Positions 1 through 8,575 of a stretch of 21,726 bases of DNA are shown here, in pieces; position 1 is the first letter of the stretch; every line of letters begins with the position of its first letter. The notes beneath the pieces were generated by a model that was given only the letters and a program-made list of their open reading frames with translations, searched no databases and was not told the DNA's origin. The stretch is from CAYWYR01 sp964462685. GTDB taxonomy: Bacteria > Bacteroidota > Ignavibacteria > Kapaibacteriales > UBA2268. A program made the position numbers and the translations under genes. The stretch is from the NCBI GenBank assembly GCA_964462685.1, contig CAYWYR010000028.1, positions 1 through 21,726 on the forward strand. The letters are read 5' to 3'.

Positions 1-20
1 ATACATACGATACATGACAC

Positions 21-52
21 AAGGGCTCCCCCATAAAGGGAGCCCTTTTTTT
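21..52 (+). terminator. Rho-independent terminator of an upstream gene
   Basis: A perfect 10-bp inverted repeat (21-30 with 38-47) encloses a 7-base loop and runs into seven T (46-52). This is a textbook intrinsic terminator on the + strand. Its gene lies left of the window. It also separates the 108-3638 gene from upstream transcription, so that gene needs its own promoter in the short A/T-rich stretch 53-107. Confidence 0.9.
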
Positions 53-107
53 GTGGGTATGGCATCTTAACTGTAACTATTATATAGTACAACTTGTATT
101 GACTAAC

Positions 108-3100
108 ATGAGATTGATAGAATTGGTTATATTTATTTTCGTAGTTGGTGTTTATGCGAGTACGGCACAGGAAGTATCTATCGAAAGCAGTAGCTATGGA
201 TATCCCTTCTTGAGCGCTGAGATAGAACTAATCGATGATTCGGGAAATAGCGTAGCACCTGATCTGCAAGCTATTCTTATTAGGCAAGGTAATAATATTA
301 TAGAGCCAGCTCGAATATTCCAAGTAAGTAATAGATATCGAGTAGATTGGGTACCGCACATACAAGGCTTATCACAGGCTGATGAAACAATATTATATGA
401 ATATGAATTGATATATTCAGGTTTCGATGAGATAATCAGTGACGAAGGTTTCATAATTGATACACGACTGCCACTTATGTCAATCCAGGATACCGATAAC
501 AGGCAGATCGATGAGATATTATTCCCGTTTACACTCAATACTTTTAATAGAACCATTCAGTTCTATCTTAGATTGAATAAAGGACCGTACAATCCTGATA
601 TAAATCAAAATGTGGGTGTTCAGTTAGATTCAATTACCTATGACTCAACTGCTTTTAGGGTTTTTCCATCTATTACACTTCCCTCAGATCTTGGCCAGTC
701 AGGTCAATATCTGTTTAATATAGTATTTAGCCCACCGACTTTCGAGTACTATTCTACAGTTGTCACATTCCATTTTAATGGTGGATATACCCAGTCGATA
801 GATGTGGCCGGGAATATATTCCCCCTAGAAAGAAACTTTGACATAGAACTACGTACCCCTGCAGATGATGAGGTAATTGCGCCTTGTACAGAGTATCCAA
901 TAAGCTGGAAAGGTGCATCAGATAGAATACCCTCTATAGTTGAAGTATCTTTTGATGCTGGTAGGAATTTTGAAAGAATAATATCTACCTTTGATTCAGT
1001 ATTCGTATGGAATGTACCAGATACCCTTTCAGAGTTTGTAGTATTTCGGGTACGGCAGATATCTGCCACAGAAGAGTTCGGGCAGAGAATACTTCAGGTA
1101 TCCAGCCCACGCAAAGTGGCAATATCACCCACGGGAATATATAGTGCTATAGCTATTGAAGGTAGCGGTTTGTTTGGCTACAATAATAATTCGGAAATTC
1201 TTCGGGCAATCTCAAAAATATCTACCCCTTTTAATAAGGAAAATACTGACCTACAGTTCGCGAGCGAAAATATAGTGGTAGAATCATTTTATAGAGAAAG
1301 ATTCGGGATGAGGTTTGATACATTAGACATATATGATGTTGCGTCAAGCCAGCATATAGAAAGCTATCTTAGCCCCGTGGCTGTTAGAAAATTGAAACCA
1401 TATAAAGGTGAAACACTACTTTTATCCCCTGAGTTAGCAAATAGAGTTTACACTTTCGATCATACCGATGGGAGTTTTGACTTAATTCTACAGGTCAATT
1501 ATCCTATTGCGGATGTTAGCTATTCTGAACAGGAAAATGTTCTTGCAGTAACTAGTATTTCAGGAAAAGTTGAGTTATATAACGCAAATACTTTAGTATT
1601 GGTAGATGACTATCAAATTCAGAATTTCCCCCAGACAAGCGACGCAGTGATATCTCCGGACGGTGAACTATTAGCAGTATCAAAATTCTTTACCGATGGT
1701 ACTGTGCAGAATATAGTTATTCATGATTTGGTGAATAAAAGAAGGCACCTGCGAGTGCCACAGGCGTGGGCATCTGAAACAGTAGGTGTAGAGTTCGCTC
1801 CTAACTCCCGGCAGCTTTTAATGGCTCATAGTTTTATTCCAAAATTGGCAGTTACAGACCTTACATCTAATGACCTAACACAGACAATAACAACCGAAGC
1901 GGGTAGCGATAGGGTGCTAGATTTTAATTATGCCACAGCTGATAATGAGTTTGTTGTATTGCAGGACGAACTATTATCCAGATTTAGTTATGATTTTCCA
2001 CAATATGATATAAATGACGGGTACGTGAAAATCAGAAATCCTGAAATAGAGATTGATCCGATCGTTCTTATATCAACTCTGGTAGCCGATACTAGTATAG
2101 TGATAGCGAACAGTCAGGTTTGCAATACATCGGAAGCCCCATTCCCGATAAGATCCGTGTGGCTTAAGAGCGGTAGAGATATGACGATTATAAGCCCACT
2201 GGACGGGTTTTTGCCTCCTGCCGAGTGCGCTACACTGGAATTTGAATTCCATCCTACTACAATAGGCGAAATAAGGGATACAGCTTATATTACATCGTGT
2301 GTGGATACTTTAATCATACCAATTGAAGGGATTTCACTGGAGAGATCAGTCCTGTTGGCTGGTGAACCTTTTGATTTTGGAGAACAATGCCTTGGTGACA
2401 GGATTGAGATAACAGAAGAATTCTTTACCAACCTCGATACCGCGGATATCAAAATAAATAGAGTGTCATTTGCACGAGGCCATTTCAATGCTGTTCTTAG
2501 TCGTGATACCGTTATTAGGGCTGGTGAGTCGTGGTCGGCAACTATTTTTCTCAATCCAACTGAAAGAGGACAACAAACAGATACTCTCCTTCTCTATAAT
2601 TCCGATATGCGAGAAGGGCCTCCGCTAATGTTTGAGTTCACATACTTCGGTCTGGGTTCAGATATAAATCAAGAGCATACTTACCTGCCTTTTACACCTG
2701 AGCAGCCAGAACGCAGAACATTTATCGTAAATCGGGAACAAACACCTATACAGGTTAATGATGTTTTCTTAGACAATGGAACTCATTATAGTTTATCAGC
2801 CAGCCTGCCTACAACATTGCAGTTTGGTGATACACTTTTTATAGATGTAGTATCTACAGACCCTTCCCGGACTGATTTCATCGGTGTATCTGCAGAGCCA
2901 TGTATCAATTTTGAGCGGATCACAGTAGGGCCTTATATAGCTACGGCTCAGATAATAGCTTTTGATACAGAAACAAGGCCTACAGATTATGCTACTATCA
3001 TAATTGGACAGAGAACCCAGACCCAGAACTATTTTAAGGGTGATCTGAAGTTAGATCTGGAAATTAGAATTGACGCTGAGACATTCCTGCCACTAGAATA

Positions 3101-3638
3101 TGAGAGTGATTTTGAGATAATATCCACAAATGATATTGTAGACGGCACTGAGCGAGCGATGCAGATAAGTCTACAAGGTGATTTCAGGGAGTTTGATACA
3201 GTTCTTAGGATTACTGGCCCTGCGGCACTTACAGAAATCACTGAAGCAGAAATTATTCCTACCGATTTGATGGGAAATTTTTCATCAACTGTACCCACAA
3301 CATTCGAAAACGGCGTTCTCAGAATAATCAACGATTCACCAGGAAGACTGATATTCGCTGAAGGACAGGATATAACGGTCGATCTTTATCCTAACCCCAG
3401 CTCTGAATATATCAATATCCGATTAAAAACAGAAGACGATGTGGATGAGTTACAAAGCAGGGTTGGAATCTATAGCTCTACAGGCCAACAGTTAGAGCAG
3501 AAAAATATAGGCTTTACTTTTGAAGGCGGCGAATCCATCCATAAGCTAAATATATCTACACTGAGAAAGGGTGAGTATTTCATCGATGTAGAGCTTAAAG
3601 AAGGCTTATCTCATACTGTAAAATTTGTAATCGAATAG
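108..3638 (+). CDS. Type IX-secreted beta-propeller / choice-of-anchor protein
   Basis: Predicted secreted or cell-surface protein of 1176 aa. The ATG at 108 is chosen because it starts directly with a signal peptide (hydrophobic residues 6-16, probable cleavage after Ala20 in ASTA). The in-frame TTG at 51 lies inside the upstream terminator's T tract and is unlikely. Visible parts are: an N-terminal beta-rich region (about 22-330); a WD40/YVTN-like propeller (about 335-630) with recurring 'SPDGELLAVS'-type strands; two immunoglobulin-like choice-of-anchor D-type segments (about 640-740 and 746-850); a less clear beta region; and a C-terminal type A sorting domain (about 1089-1176) starting 'LYPNPSSEYINI' and ending 'VKFVIE'. 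Known biology: such C-terminal domains direct Bacteroidota proteins through the type IX system. The specific role is unknown. The downstream OmpA-family gene starts 4 bases after the stop, so the pair is probably one operon. Confidence 0.88.
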   Translation: MRLIELVIFIFVVGVYASTAQEVSIESSSYGYPFLSAEIELIDDSGNSVAPDLQAILIRQGNNIIEPARIFQVSNRYRVDWVPHIQGLSQADETILYEYELIYSGFDEIISDEGFIIDTRLPLMSIQDTDNRQIDEILFPFTLNTFNRTIQFYLRLNKGPYNPDINQNVGVQLDSITYDSTAFRVFPSITLPSDLGQSGQYLFNIVFSPPTFEYYSTVVTFHFNGGYTQSIDVAGNIFPLERNFDIELRTPADDEVIAPCTEYPISWKGASDRIPSIVEVSFDAGRNFERIISTFDSVFVWNVPDTLSEFVVFRVRQISATEEFGQRILQVSSPRKVAISPTGIYSAIAIEGSGLFGYNNNSEILRAISKISTPFNKENTDLQFASENIVVESFYRERFGMRFDTLDIYDVASSQHIESYLSPVAVRKLKPYKGETLLLSPELANRVYTFDHTDGSFDLILQVNYPIADVSYSEQENVLAVTSISGKVELYNANTLVLVDDYQIQNFPQTSDAVISPDGELLAVSKFFTDGTVQNIVIHDLVNKRRHLRVPQAWASETVGVEFAPNSRQLLMAHSFIPKLAVTDLTSNDLTQTITTEAGSDRVLDFNYATADNEFVVLQDELLSRFSYDFPQYDINDGYVKIRNPEIEIDPIVLISTLVADTSIVIANSQVCNTSEAPFPIRSVWLKSGRDMTIISPLDGFLPPAECATLEFEFHPTTIGEIRDTAYITSCVDTLIIPIEGISLERSVLLAGEPFDFGEQCLGDRIEITEEFFTNLDTADIKINRVSFARGHFNAVLSRDTVIRAGESWSATIFLNPTERGQQTDTLLLYNSDMREGPPLMFEFTYFGLGSDINQEHTYLPFTPEQPERRTFIVNREQTPIQVNDVFLDNGTHYSLSASLPTTLQFGDTLFIDVVSTDPSRTDFIGVSAEPCINFERITVGPYIATAQIIAFDTETRPTDYATIIIGQRTQTQNYFKGDLKLDLEIRIDAETFLPLEYESDFEIISTNDIVDGTERAMQISLQGDFREFDTVLRITGPAALTEITEAEIIPTDLMGNFSSTVPTTFENGVLRIINDSPGRLIFAEGQDITVDLYPNPSSEYINIRLKTEDDVDELQSRVGIYSSTGQQLEQKNIGFTFEGGESIHKLNISTLRKGEYFIDVELKEGLSHTVKFVIE

Positions 3639-3642
3639 AATC

Positions 3643-5526
3643 TTGATATTATCAACCCGAACAGTTTTTTTATTATCTGTAATCCTATCAGGTGTGTTTT
3701 CTGCATATGCAGATGAACAAGAAGAAAATAACTACAGGACTTATTTCGGCCTCAGCCTGAATCAGAACATAGCAACTGCTGATTTCATGGGGTTTGAAAA
3801 TACAACTCCATGCTGCGAAGCTTTTGGGGATAACAGCGGATTGGGGTTCGGGGTTTTCGCTGGGGTAAATATGGGCGAGACTGGCTGGATTGACGGCCTA
3901 AATTGGGATTTGAGACTTGGATTCAATAATATCAATTTATCGTGGGATGACGAGTATTTCGTTTCACATAGAATAAATGGCGACTCTTTCGATTCATTAT
4001 ATTCAAACAATAATTACGATATATCGGTAAATTATCTTGGCTTGCGAGGTTATCTGAGATATGATATAATAGATAATCTCAATATCGGTGGTTTCGTTGA
4101 TCTTTCATATCCAATCATCTCAGGATTCGAAAAATCTGAGACCGTTGCCCGTGGCCTGCCTTATACTTTTGAGAACGGAACATCCTCTAGAATCAATGAA
4201 TCAGGCTCGATAGAAGGTTTAGGGTTATTACCAATTGTAGGCGCTTCAATTCAGTACACCGCTTATGAATCGGAAACGCTTATGATTATGCCTGAACTGG
4301 AAGGCGGCATAAGCCTTACGGATATGGCAGCTGATAAAAATATCAGCCTGTCGGAGATAAGGTTAGGCGTATCTATTTCATTCCTATCGCCTGAGGAAGA
4401 ACCTGACCCTCCAAAACCGGTCATAGATACGGTTCCTGAGCCGGAACCCGAGCCTCTCCCTGATCCTATTGTACCGACTATATCCCAAACACTCAACGTA
4501 GCTGGCAATAGTTATCAGCCAGGTGATACGATTACGATTTACAGGGATATAGAGAGAACGCAGTTCAGATATACCGTATTGCCGCGTCTGTTTTTCAGGA
4601 AAGATGGATCAATAAATGATATTAGGTATGAAAAGCTAACACCTGAAGCTTATTCTATCAAAGATCAGATAGTTGAATATTTCAAAAATGAAAATGAAAA
4701 AATAACTCTAAAATCTTATTTTATACCTTATAGTGATTTCCAGCCGAATGATTATATAAACACGGTTGCAGAAGCAATCGGCACAAGTAATATGGTGGAT
4801 ATAGTAATCGACACCATAGCCAATGATTTTCAGTACGAAGAGCTGATTGAGGAATATAGAAGGGTTGAAATTTTGATTTCGGGCCAAGAAAAACCAATTG
4901 ATATAGAACTAAGCCTTGATAAATCTAGTATTTCTCAAAACAACCTTGAATATTCACTTATTATAGAACCGGATTCATTGGAATCGTTTTATATTCCTTC
5001 TATTCGTTACGGTGAAAGTGGCATTCCAACCATAGTTAAAAAGCGCTTTTTCTCTGAGTTGCCAATTAATGAAGGTGTTACTAAAGCAGAGATATTTTTG
5101 TCTGATAACTATTCCGATACTATAACATCGGAAGTATATTATTTCAGAACCGAAGATAGGCTAAAAGAATTTGAATATAGGGTGTATGATGATAAGACCA
5201 AGACTAATAAACGTCAATATCTTCTAGGCTATAATAAGTTTGATGAGTCAAATATATCATTCCTTTCTCAGCGGGTAAAGGATATAGCATTGGAAGCATT
5301 ACGGAACGGTAAGAATATAACCGTAATAGCATCTACCGATGATTTGGGCGATACAGAATACAATAAAGCCCTCGCCAAAAGGAGGGCTGATAGGGCTGTA
5401 GAGCTTTTTGGTAATCAGTATAAAGATCAGATATCTATCCGTTTGCCCGATGAATATTTATTCGATAACGATCACCCTTACGGGCGTCAGCTTAATCGTG
5501 CTATTCTGATTCGTATAGATGAGTAG
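3643..5526 (+). CDS. Outer-membrane OmpA-family protein with N-terminal barrel-like domain
   Basis: 627-aa envelope protein. TTG at 3643 is the only usable start: an in-frame stop lies at 3628-3630 and the signal peptide begins at once (hydrophobic 8-20, cleavage after Ala23 in AYA). Residues 30-248 are aromatic/glycine-rich alternating strands resembling an outer-membrane beta-barrel. Residues 251-279 form a Pro/Glu/Asp-rich linker with repeated PE. Residues about 303-415 resemble a degenerate OmpA-like domain ending 'RRVEILISG'. Residues about 525-626 are the better OmpA-like peptidoglycan-binding domain, with Asp566-Asp567, Asn574 and the 'KRRADRAVELF' helix, ending 'NRAILIRI'. The family anchors the outer membrane to peptidoglycan non-covalently. 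It is probably co-transcribed with the type IX cargo gene upstream and could support its secretion or anchoring (inference). Its 3' end overlaps the convergent DUF1232 gene by 26 bases. Confidence 0.85.
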   Translation: MILSTRTVFLLSVILSGVFSAYADEQEENNYRTYFGLSLNQNIATADFMGFENTTPCCEAFGDNSGLGFGVFAGVNMGETGWIDGLNWDLRLGFNNINLSWDDEYFVSHRINGDSFDSLYSNNNYDISVNYLGLRGYLRYDIIDNLNIGGFVDLSYPIISGFEKSETVARGLPYTFENGTSSRINESGSIEGLGLLPIVGASIQYTAYESETLMIMPELEGGISLTDMAADKNISLSEIRLGVSISFLSPEEEPDPPKPVIDTVPEPEPEPLPDPIVPTISQTLNVAGNSYQPGDTITIYRDIERTQFRYTVLPRLFFRKDGSINDIRYEKLTPEAYSIKDQIVEYFKNENEKITLKSYFIPYSDFQPNDYINTVAEAIGTSNMVDIVIDTIANDFQYEELIEEYRRVEILISGQEKPIDIELSLDKSSISQNNLEYSLIIEPDSLESFYIPSIRYGESGIPTIVKKRFFSELPINEGVTKAEIFLSDNYSDTITSEVYYFRTEDRLKEFEYRVYDDKTKTNKRQYLLGYNKFDESNISFLSQRVKDIALEALRNGKNITVIASTDDLGDTEYNKALAKRRADRAVELFGNQYKDQISIRLPDEYLFDNDHPYGRQLNRAILIRIDE

Positions 5527-5914
5527 ATTCATAAGGTTCGACTCCGAAAAGTGAATCAGCTTTTTCTTTTGCCATTTTCTTATGGATAGGCTTTATATAT
5601 ACTGATACTACTGTAAGTGCGGCACCTACTACTAACATGTCATCCCCGAACCCTATTCCTGGAAGAAAATCAGGCACAGTATCAATCGGGGATATAAAAT
5701 ATCCAAGGGAGCCAAATACAACTGTTCTGGCCCAGGCTGGTGTATCTTGATCCTTAGCAGAATAATAGAGTGTATATCCCTTTTCAACCAATTCCCTACC
5801 TACTTTTTTAGCTACATTCCATACTTTGTTAATAAAGCTTTTATCACTATATTTCTTTTCGTAGCCTTCTACGTTTATATTGGAAAGCGCAGGATACTGT
5901 GTGGTCGTTTCCAT
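5501..5914 (-). CDS. DUF1232 (YkvA-like) small membrane protein
   Basis: 137-aa protein with the DUF1232 signature at about residues 56-95: 'ARTVVFGSLGYFISPIDTVP' followed by a DFLPG turn and the GDD motif (Asp91-Asp92). The conserved pattern, two short hydrophobic stretches (about 64-76 and 93-108) around Pro-Ile-Asp and Asp-Phe residues, is typical of YkvA. The family is widespread, membrane associated and of unknown biochemical function. The N-terminal 55 residues are charged and helical. The gene is convergent with and overlaps the OmpA-family gene by 26 bases, and is divergent from folP across a 68-base gap. The only ATG fitting the family length is at 5914. Confidence 0.85.
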   Translation of the reverse strand: METTTQYPALSNINVEGYEKKYSDKSFINKVWNVAKKVGRELVEKGYTLYYSAKDQDTPAWARTVVFGSLGYFISPIDTVPDFLPGIGFGDDMLVVGAALTVVSVYIKPIHKKMAKEKADSLFGVEPYESTHLYESE

Positions 5915-5926
5915 TTTTCATTCGCC

Positions 5927-5934
5927 TATATTTG
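5927..5934 (+). promoter_or_regulatory. Candidate Bacteroidota-type -7 element for folP
   Basis: TATATTTG matches the Bacteroidota -7 consensus TAnnTTTG and lies about 50 bases before the folP ATG, in the 68-base divergent gap. No convincing -33 TTTG is present; the nearest is TTTC at about 5908. This is a motif match only. Confidence 0.3.
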
Positions 5935-5982
5935 TTATTATTAAATTATCATAACTAACGTAACAGCTTCAGAACAATTATA

Positions 5983-6795
5983 ATGAGAACAAAAAAACAA
6001 CCTCCTACCCTAATGGGTGTTTTGAATCTTACCCCGGATTCCTTTAGCGATGGTGGTAAGTATCCCAACCAAAAAACTGCTTTGAAAAAAGTCAAACAGA
6101 TGATCGAAGATGGGGCCGATATAATTGATATCGGTGGTGAATCCACCAGGCCCGGCAGCGATAGAGTAGAGGAATCGGTAGAGCGTGAAAGGGTAATGCC
6201 TGTAATAGCTGAGATCAAAAAACACTTTGATATAAAAATATCCCTAGACTCATATAAGTATAATATCGCAAAAGAGGCTTTGGATTTGGGCATCGATTAC
6301 ATAAACGACGTTACGATGCTAAGTGATATCAGGCTTGCACACTTATCAAAAGAGTATAAAGTACCAATAATTATAATGCACTCCATGGGAGGCCCTAAAA
6401 ATATCAAACACATGCAGGTTGATCCGACCTACAGCGAGAAAGGAGTGGTAAGCGATGTAAAAAGCAAGCTATTGGAAATCGCTACCAAGGCAGAATCTGA
6501 GGGAGCTGTAGAAGTAATACTCGACCCAGGAATAGGTTTCGGCAAAACTGTTGATCATAATATCGAGCTTATCCGAAATATAGACTCTTTGGGGAATAAT
6601 GGGCATAGAACTCTCCTTGGCATATCCCGAAAAAGCTTTATAAAAAAAATCACCGGTATTGAAAACGCCGAGGAGCGAGATATCGAAACCATGGCAATAC
6701 ATGCCCACACCTACAATAACGCTGATATAATAAGGGTGCACAATGTAGGCTTGCACAGAAGAATGATCAACATCATTTCCCGGCTAACAACCTGA
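5983..6795 (+). CDS. folP: Dihydropteroate synthase
   Basis: 270-aa cytoplasmic enzyme that condenses 6-hydroxymethyl-7,8-dihydropterin diphosphate with p-aminobenzoate to form dihydropteroate in folate biosynthesis; it is the sulfonamide target. The TIM-barrel family motifs are complete and in order: 'MGVLNLTPDSFSDGG' (11-25, Asn15 and Asp19), 'DIGGESTRPGS' (49-59), 'INDV' (107-110), 'MHSMGGP' (132-138), 'LDPGIGFGKT' (180-189), 'GISRKSFI' (213-220, Lys217) and 'RVHNVG' (251-256). The length is normal and the ATG at 5983 places motif 1 correctly. It stands alone here, with no folK, folB or glmM next to it. The following ECF cassette begins 92 bases downstream and no clear terminator separates them. 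Confidence 0.97.
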   Translation: MRTKKQPPTLMGVLNLTPDSFSDGGKYPNQKTALKKVKQMIEDGADIIDIGGESTRPGSDRVEESVERERVMPVIAEIKKHFDIKISLDSYKYNIAKEALDLGIDYINDVTMLSDIRLAHLSKEYKVPIIIMHSMGGPKNIKHMQVDPTYSEKGVVSDVKSKLLEIATKAESEGAVEVILDPGIGFGKTVDHNIELIRNIDSLGNNGHRTLLGISRKSFIKKITGIENAEERDIETMAIHAHTYNNADIIRVHNVGLHRRMINIISRLTT

Positions 6796-6839
6796 AATGA
6801 AAAGCAAGATTAAAAATTTTAAATAAATGGCAGTGTTGC

Positions 6840-6866
6840 GTGACTTTTCCAGTACATAAGTGTCTT
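6840..6866 (+). promoter_or_regulatory. Weak candidate promoter of the sigma-factor cassette
   Basis: GTGAC (6840-6844), a 17-base spacer, then GTCTT (6862-6866), ending about 21 bases before the ATG at 6888. The geometry equals that of the GGAAC-N17-GTTAA element found between the sigma and anti-sigma genes (8517-8543), which would fit an autoregulated ECF promoter. The -35 match to the usual GGAAC is poor. Confidence 0.18.
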
Positions 6867-6887
6867 TATAGATAGAAACAAACAAAA

Positions 6888-7928
6888 ATGAGAAGTAGAA
6901 TATCGATTGATTATATACTGAATTTCCGTTCTTTGAAAAACAATCGAGCCTACCTATACGGGATTGGGCTGGTATATCTGTGTGTATTGATTTCTTCTTG
7001 TGACCCTTGCGAACCTTCCGGCATTCCAGAAATAGAGCGATACATATCAGTAACTGAACCGATGGGCGAGACATTGCTGATTTCAGCCGATGGTAACATA
7101 GTAGAAACTATAACTACAGAAAATGCTGTTCTACCAAAACAGCTTTTTGGTTCTATTCTTCCTTACACAATCGAAAATGATCCTACCGAAACAGTTTGGC
7201 TGTATGAAAACGGCCAGAGTATATCGGTAGCATTTAATCCTCTTATCGATGAAAAGCCAGTACAATACCCTATTACCGGAGGCGGTGAGCCAATTCTATT
7301 TGGTAATGCAGACACCACAACTATCTATAAGACTAACAGAACAGGAAATCTTGAATTGATCTCTGATTCAAAACTACCAAACACTCCTGTTATGTATTCC
7401 AAAGAAAACGATGGGTTTTATTATCTGAGTAAGAGCTTTGGCATATCGGCTTTGGATAGTGAGGGAGTAATGATCGGGCAGGTTATACAGTTACCAGATA
7501 TGGATATAGGCGATTCAGATAGCCCCTTGAGCTTAGAGATATCAGATAAAGGCGTTTACCTTTTAGTGCTTGGTTTAGCAAAGGCTATAGTAATCAATCT
7601 AACTAATCTGCAGATTGCTTATGAAATGGATTTGCCAACAAATTATTCTGAACAAGTGATTGGGGATATAGATGATAACGGCGGTTTATACTTAAGCGAA
7701 GTAGGTTCGTCAACCATAGATTCGGTATCGCCGGAAGGTGAACTGGTATCTGCTTACAGCTCGGGATCCAACTTTATTACCGATTTTTCGACTGACTCCC
7801 ACGGAAGACTTAACATAATTATTGAAAGCAGCCAGGGCGAGAGAACACTTATATCTGTTGATACAGCTACAAAAGTAGTTGATGAGATACTCTTTAGCGG
7901 TGTAGATCAAATGGTTGTAGGTAGCTGA
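6888..7928 (+). CDS. Lipoprotein, probable beta-propeller, first gene of ECF cassette
   Basis: 346-aa predicted lipoprotein with a hydrophobic segment and lipobox 'LISSC' (Cys38); the mature part begins CDPCEPSG. ATG 6888 follows an A-rich leader, but TTG at 6933 would give a more standard lipoprotein signal (MKNNRAYLYG...), so the start is uncertain. The mature region repeats strand-turn patterns such as 'LLISADGNIVE', 'DSEGVMIGQV' and 'SPEGELVSAY', suggesting a beta-propeller like the NHL/YVTN class. I recognise no specific family. Its TGA shares a base with the next ATG (TGATG at 7926-7930), implying translational coupling to the sigma factor. An exported lipoprotein coupled to a sigma gene suggests a sensor or output component of that signalling unit (inference). 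Confidence 0.75.
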   Translation: MRSRISIDYILNFRSLKNNRAYLYGIGLVYLCVLISSCDPCEPSGIPEIERYISVTEPMGETLLISADGNIVETITTENAVLPKQLFGSILPYTIENDPTETVWLYENGQSISVAFNPLIDEKPVQYPITGGGEPILFGNADTTTIYKTNRTGNLELISDSKLPNTPVMYSKENDGFYYLSKSFGISALDSEGVMIGQVIQLPDMDIGDSDSPLSLEISDKGVYLLVLGLAKAIVINLTNLQIAYEMDLPTNYSEQVIGDIDDNGGLYLSEVGSSTIDSVSPEGELVSAYSSGSNFITDFSTDSHGRLNIIIESSQGERTLISVDTATKVVDEILFSGVDQMVVGS

Positions 7929-8497
7929 TGGGTGAGAATCTCTCACAATATGATGATGGCCAGCTGGCCAATCTGCTGAGGGGCGACCAAAGACAGCAAG
8001 AGACAGCTTTTGCCGAAATCTATTCACGTTATTCGCAGAAAATTTATCTGTACTGTACAAAAATTCTGGATTCGGATGAAGAAGCGGCGGATATCTATCA
8101 AGATGTTTTCCTGAAATTTGTGACAACGGTGCGGCAGGACAGCGTAGAGCTAGCCAACATAATGGGTTATCTGCTGATGATAGCCAGAAACACATGCTTG
8201 AACCACAAAAGGCAGAATGCGATACGAAGCCGCTACAAAGATGAACCTACGGTTGTAGAACCAAAAGATTACGGAAAAAAACAGCTACTGGAGCTTATTG
8301 ATAATGAGCTGGCACAAATGGAGTTCAACAGCAGAGAGGTATTTGTATTAAGGCTTTACCAAGGGCTCAGCTATAGCGAGATCGGAAAAATATGTGATCT
8401 TTCCGAAAACGCTGCAAAGAATAAGTTCTGGAGAACAAAACAGAAATTGAAAGATGCTTTAGAGCCGTATATGATCGATCTCGATAAGCATCTCTGA
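7928..8497 (+). CDS. ECF RNA polymerase sigma factor
   Basis: 189-aa extracytoplasmic-function sigma-70 protein. The sigma2 region (about 28-96) shows 'AFAEIYSRYSQKIYLYCTKI', then 'DSDEEAADIYQDVFLKF' and 'YLLMIARNTCLNHKR', the core-binding and -10 recognition helices. The sigma4 region (about 124-177) shows 'REVFVLRLYQGLSYSEIGK' and an HTH with 'SENAAKNKFWRTKQKLK' for -35 recognition. There is no sigma3, as expected for ECF factors. It overlaps the upstream lipoprotein stop by one base and sits 78 bases before its probable membrane anti-sigma factor, which should hold it at the inner membrane until a signal arrives. Target genes are unknown; the cassette itself is the first candidate. Confidence 0.93.
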   Translation: MGENLSQYDDGQLANLLRGDQRQQETAFAEIYSRYSQKIYLYCTKILDSDEEAADIYQDVFLKFVTTVRQDSVELANIMGYLLMIARNTCLNHKRQNAIRSRYKDEPTVVEPKDYGKKQLLELIDNELAQMEFNSREVFVLRLYQGLSYSEIGKICDLSENAAKNKFWRTKQKLKDALEPYMIDLDKHL

Positions 8498-8516
8498 AAA
8501 ATAGTGATTGATACTT

Positions 8517-8543
8517 GGAACGATTTACAGTTTCATATGTTAA
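8517..8543 (+). promoter_or_regulatory. Candidate ECF-type promoter before the anti-sigma gene
   Basis: GGAAC (8517-8521), 17-base spacer, GTTAA (8539-8543), about 32 bases before the ATG at 8576. GGAAC is the typical ECF -35 core and 16-17 bases is the usual spacing. It would give extra anti-sigma expression when the sigma factor is active, a common negative feedback. This is a single motif match without comparative support. Confidence 0.3.
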
Positions 8544-8575
8544 TCTTTATATGATAAGGACAATTAGAAAAGAAT

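Noticed and set aside
51..107. Upstream TTG start extending the first protein by 19 residues
   Set aside because: It lies in the T tract of the preceding terminator and would bury the signal peptide; ATG 108 is better.
7710..8195. 161-residue - strand open frame across the lipoprotein/sigma junction
   Set aside because: It is antisense to two well-supported genes and has no recognisable domain.
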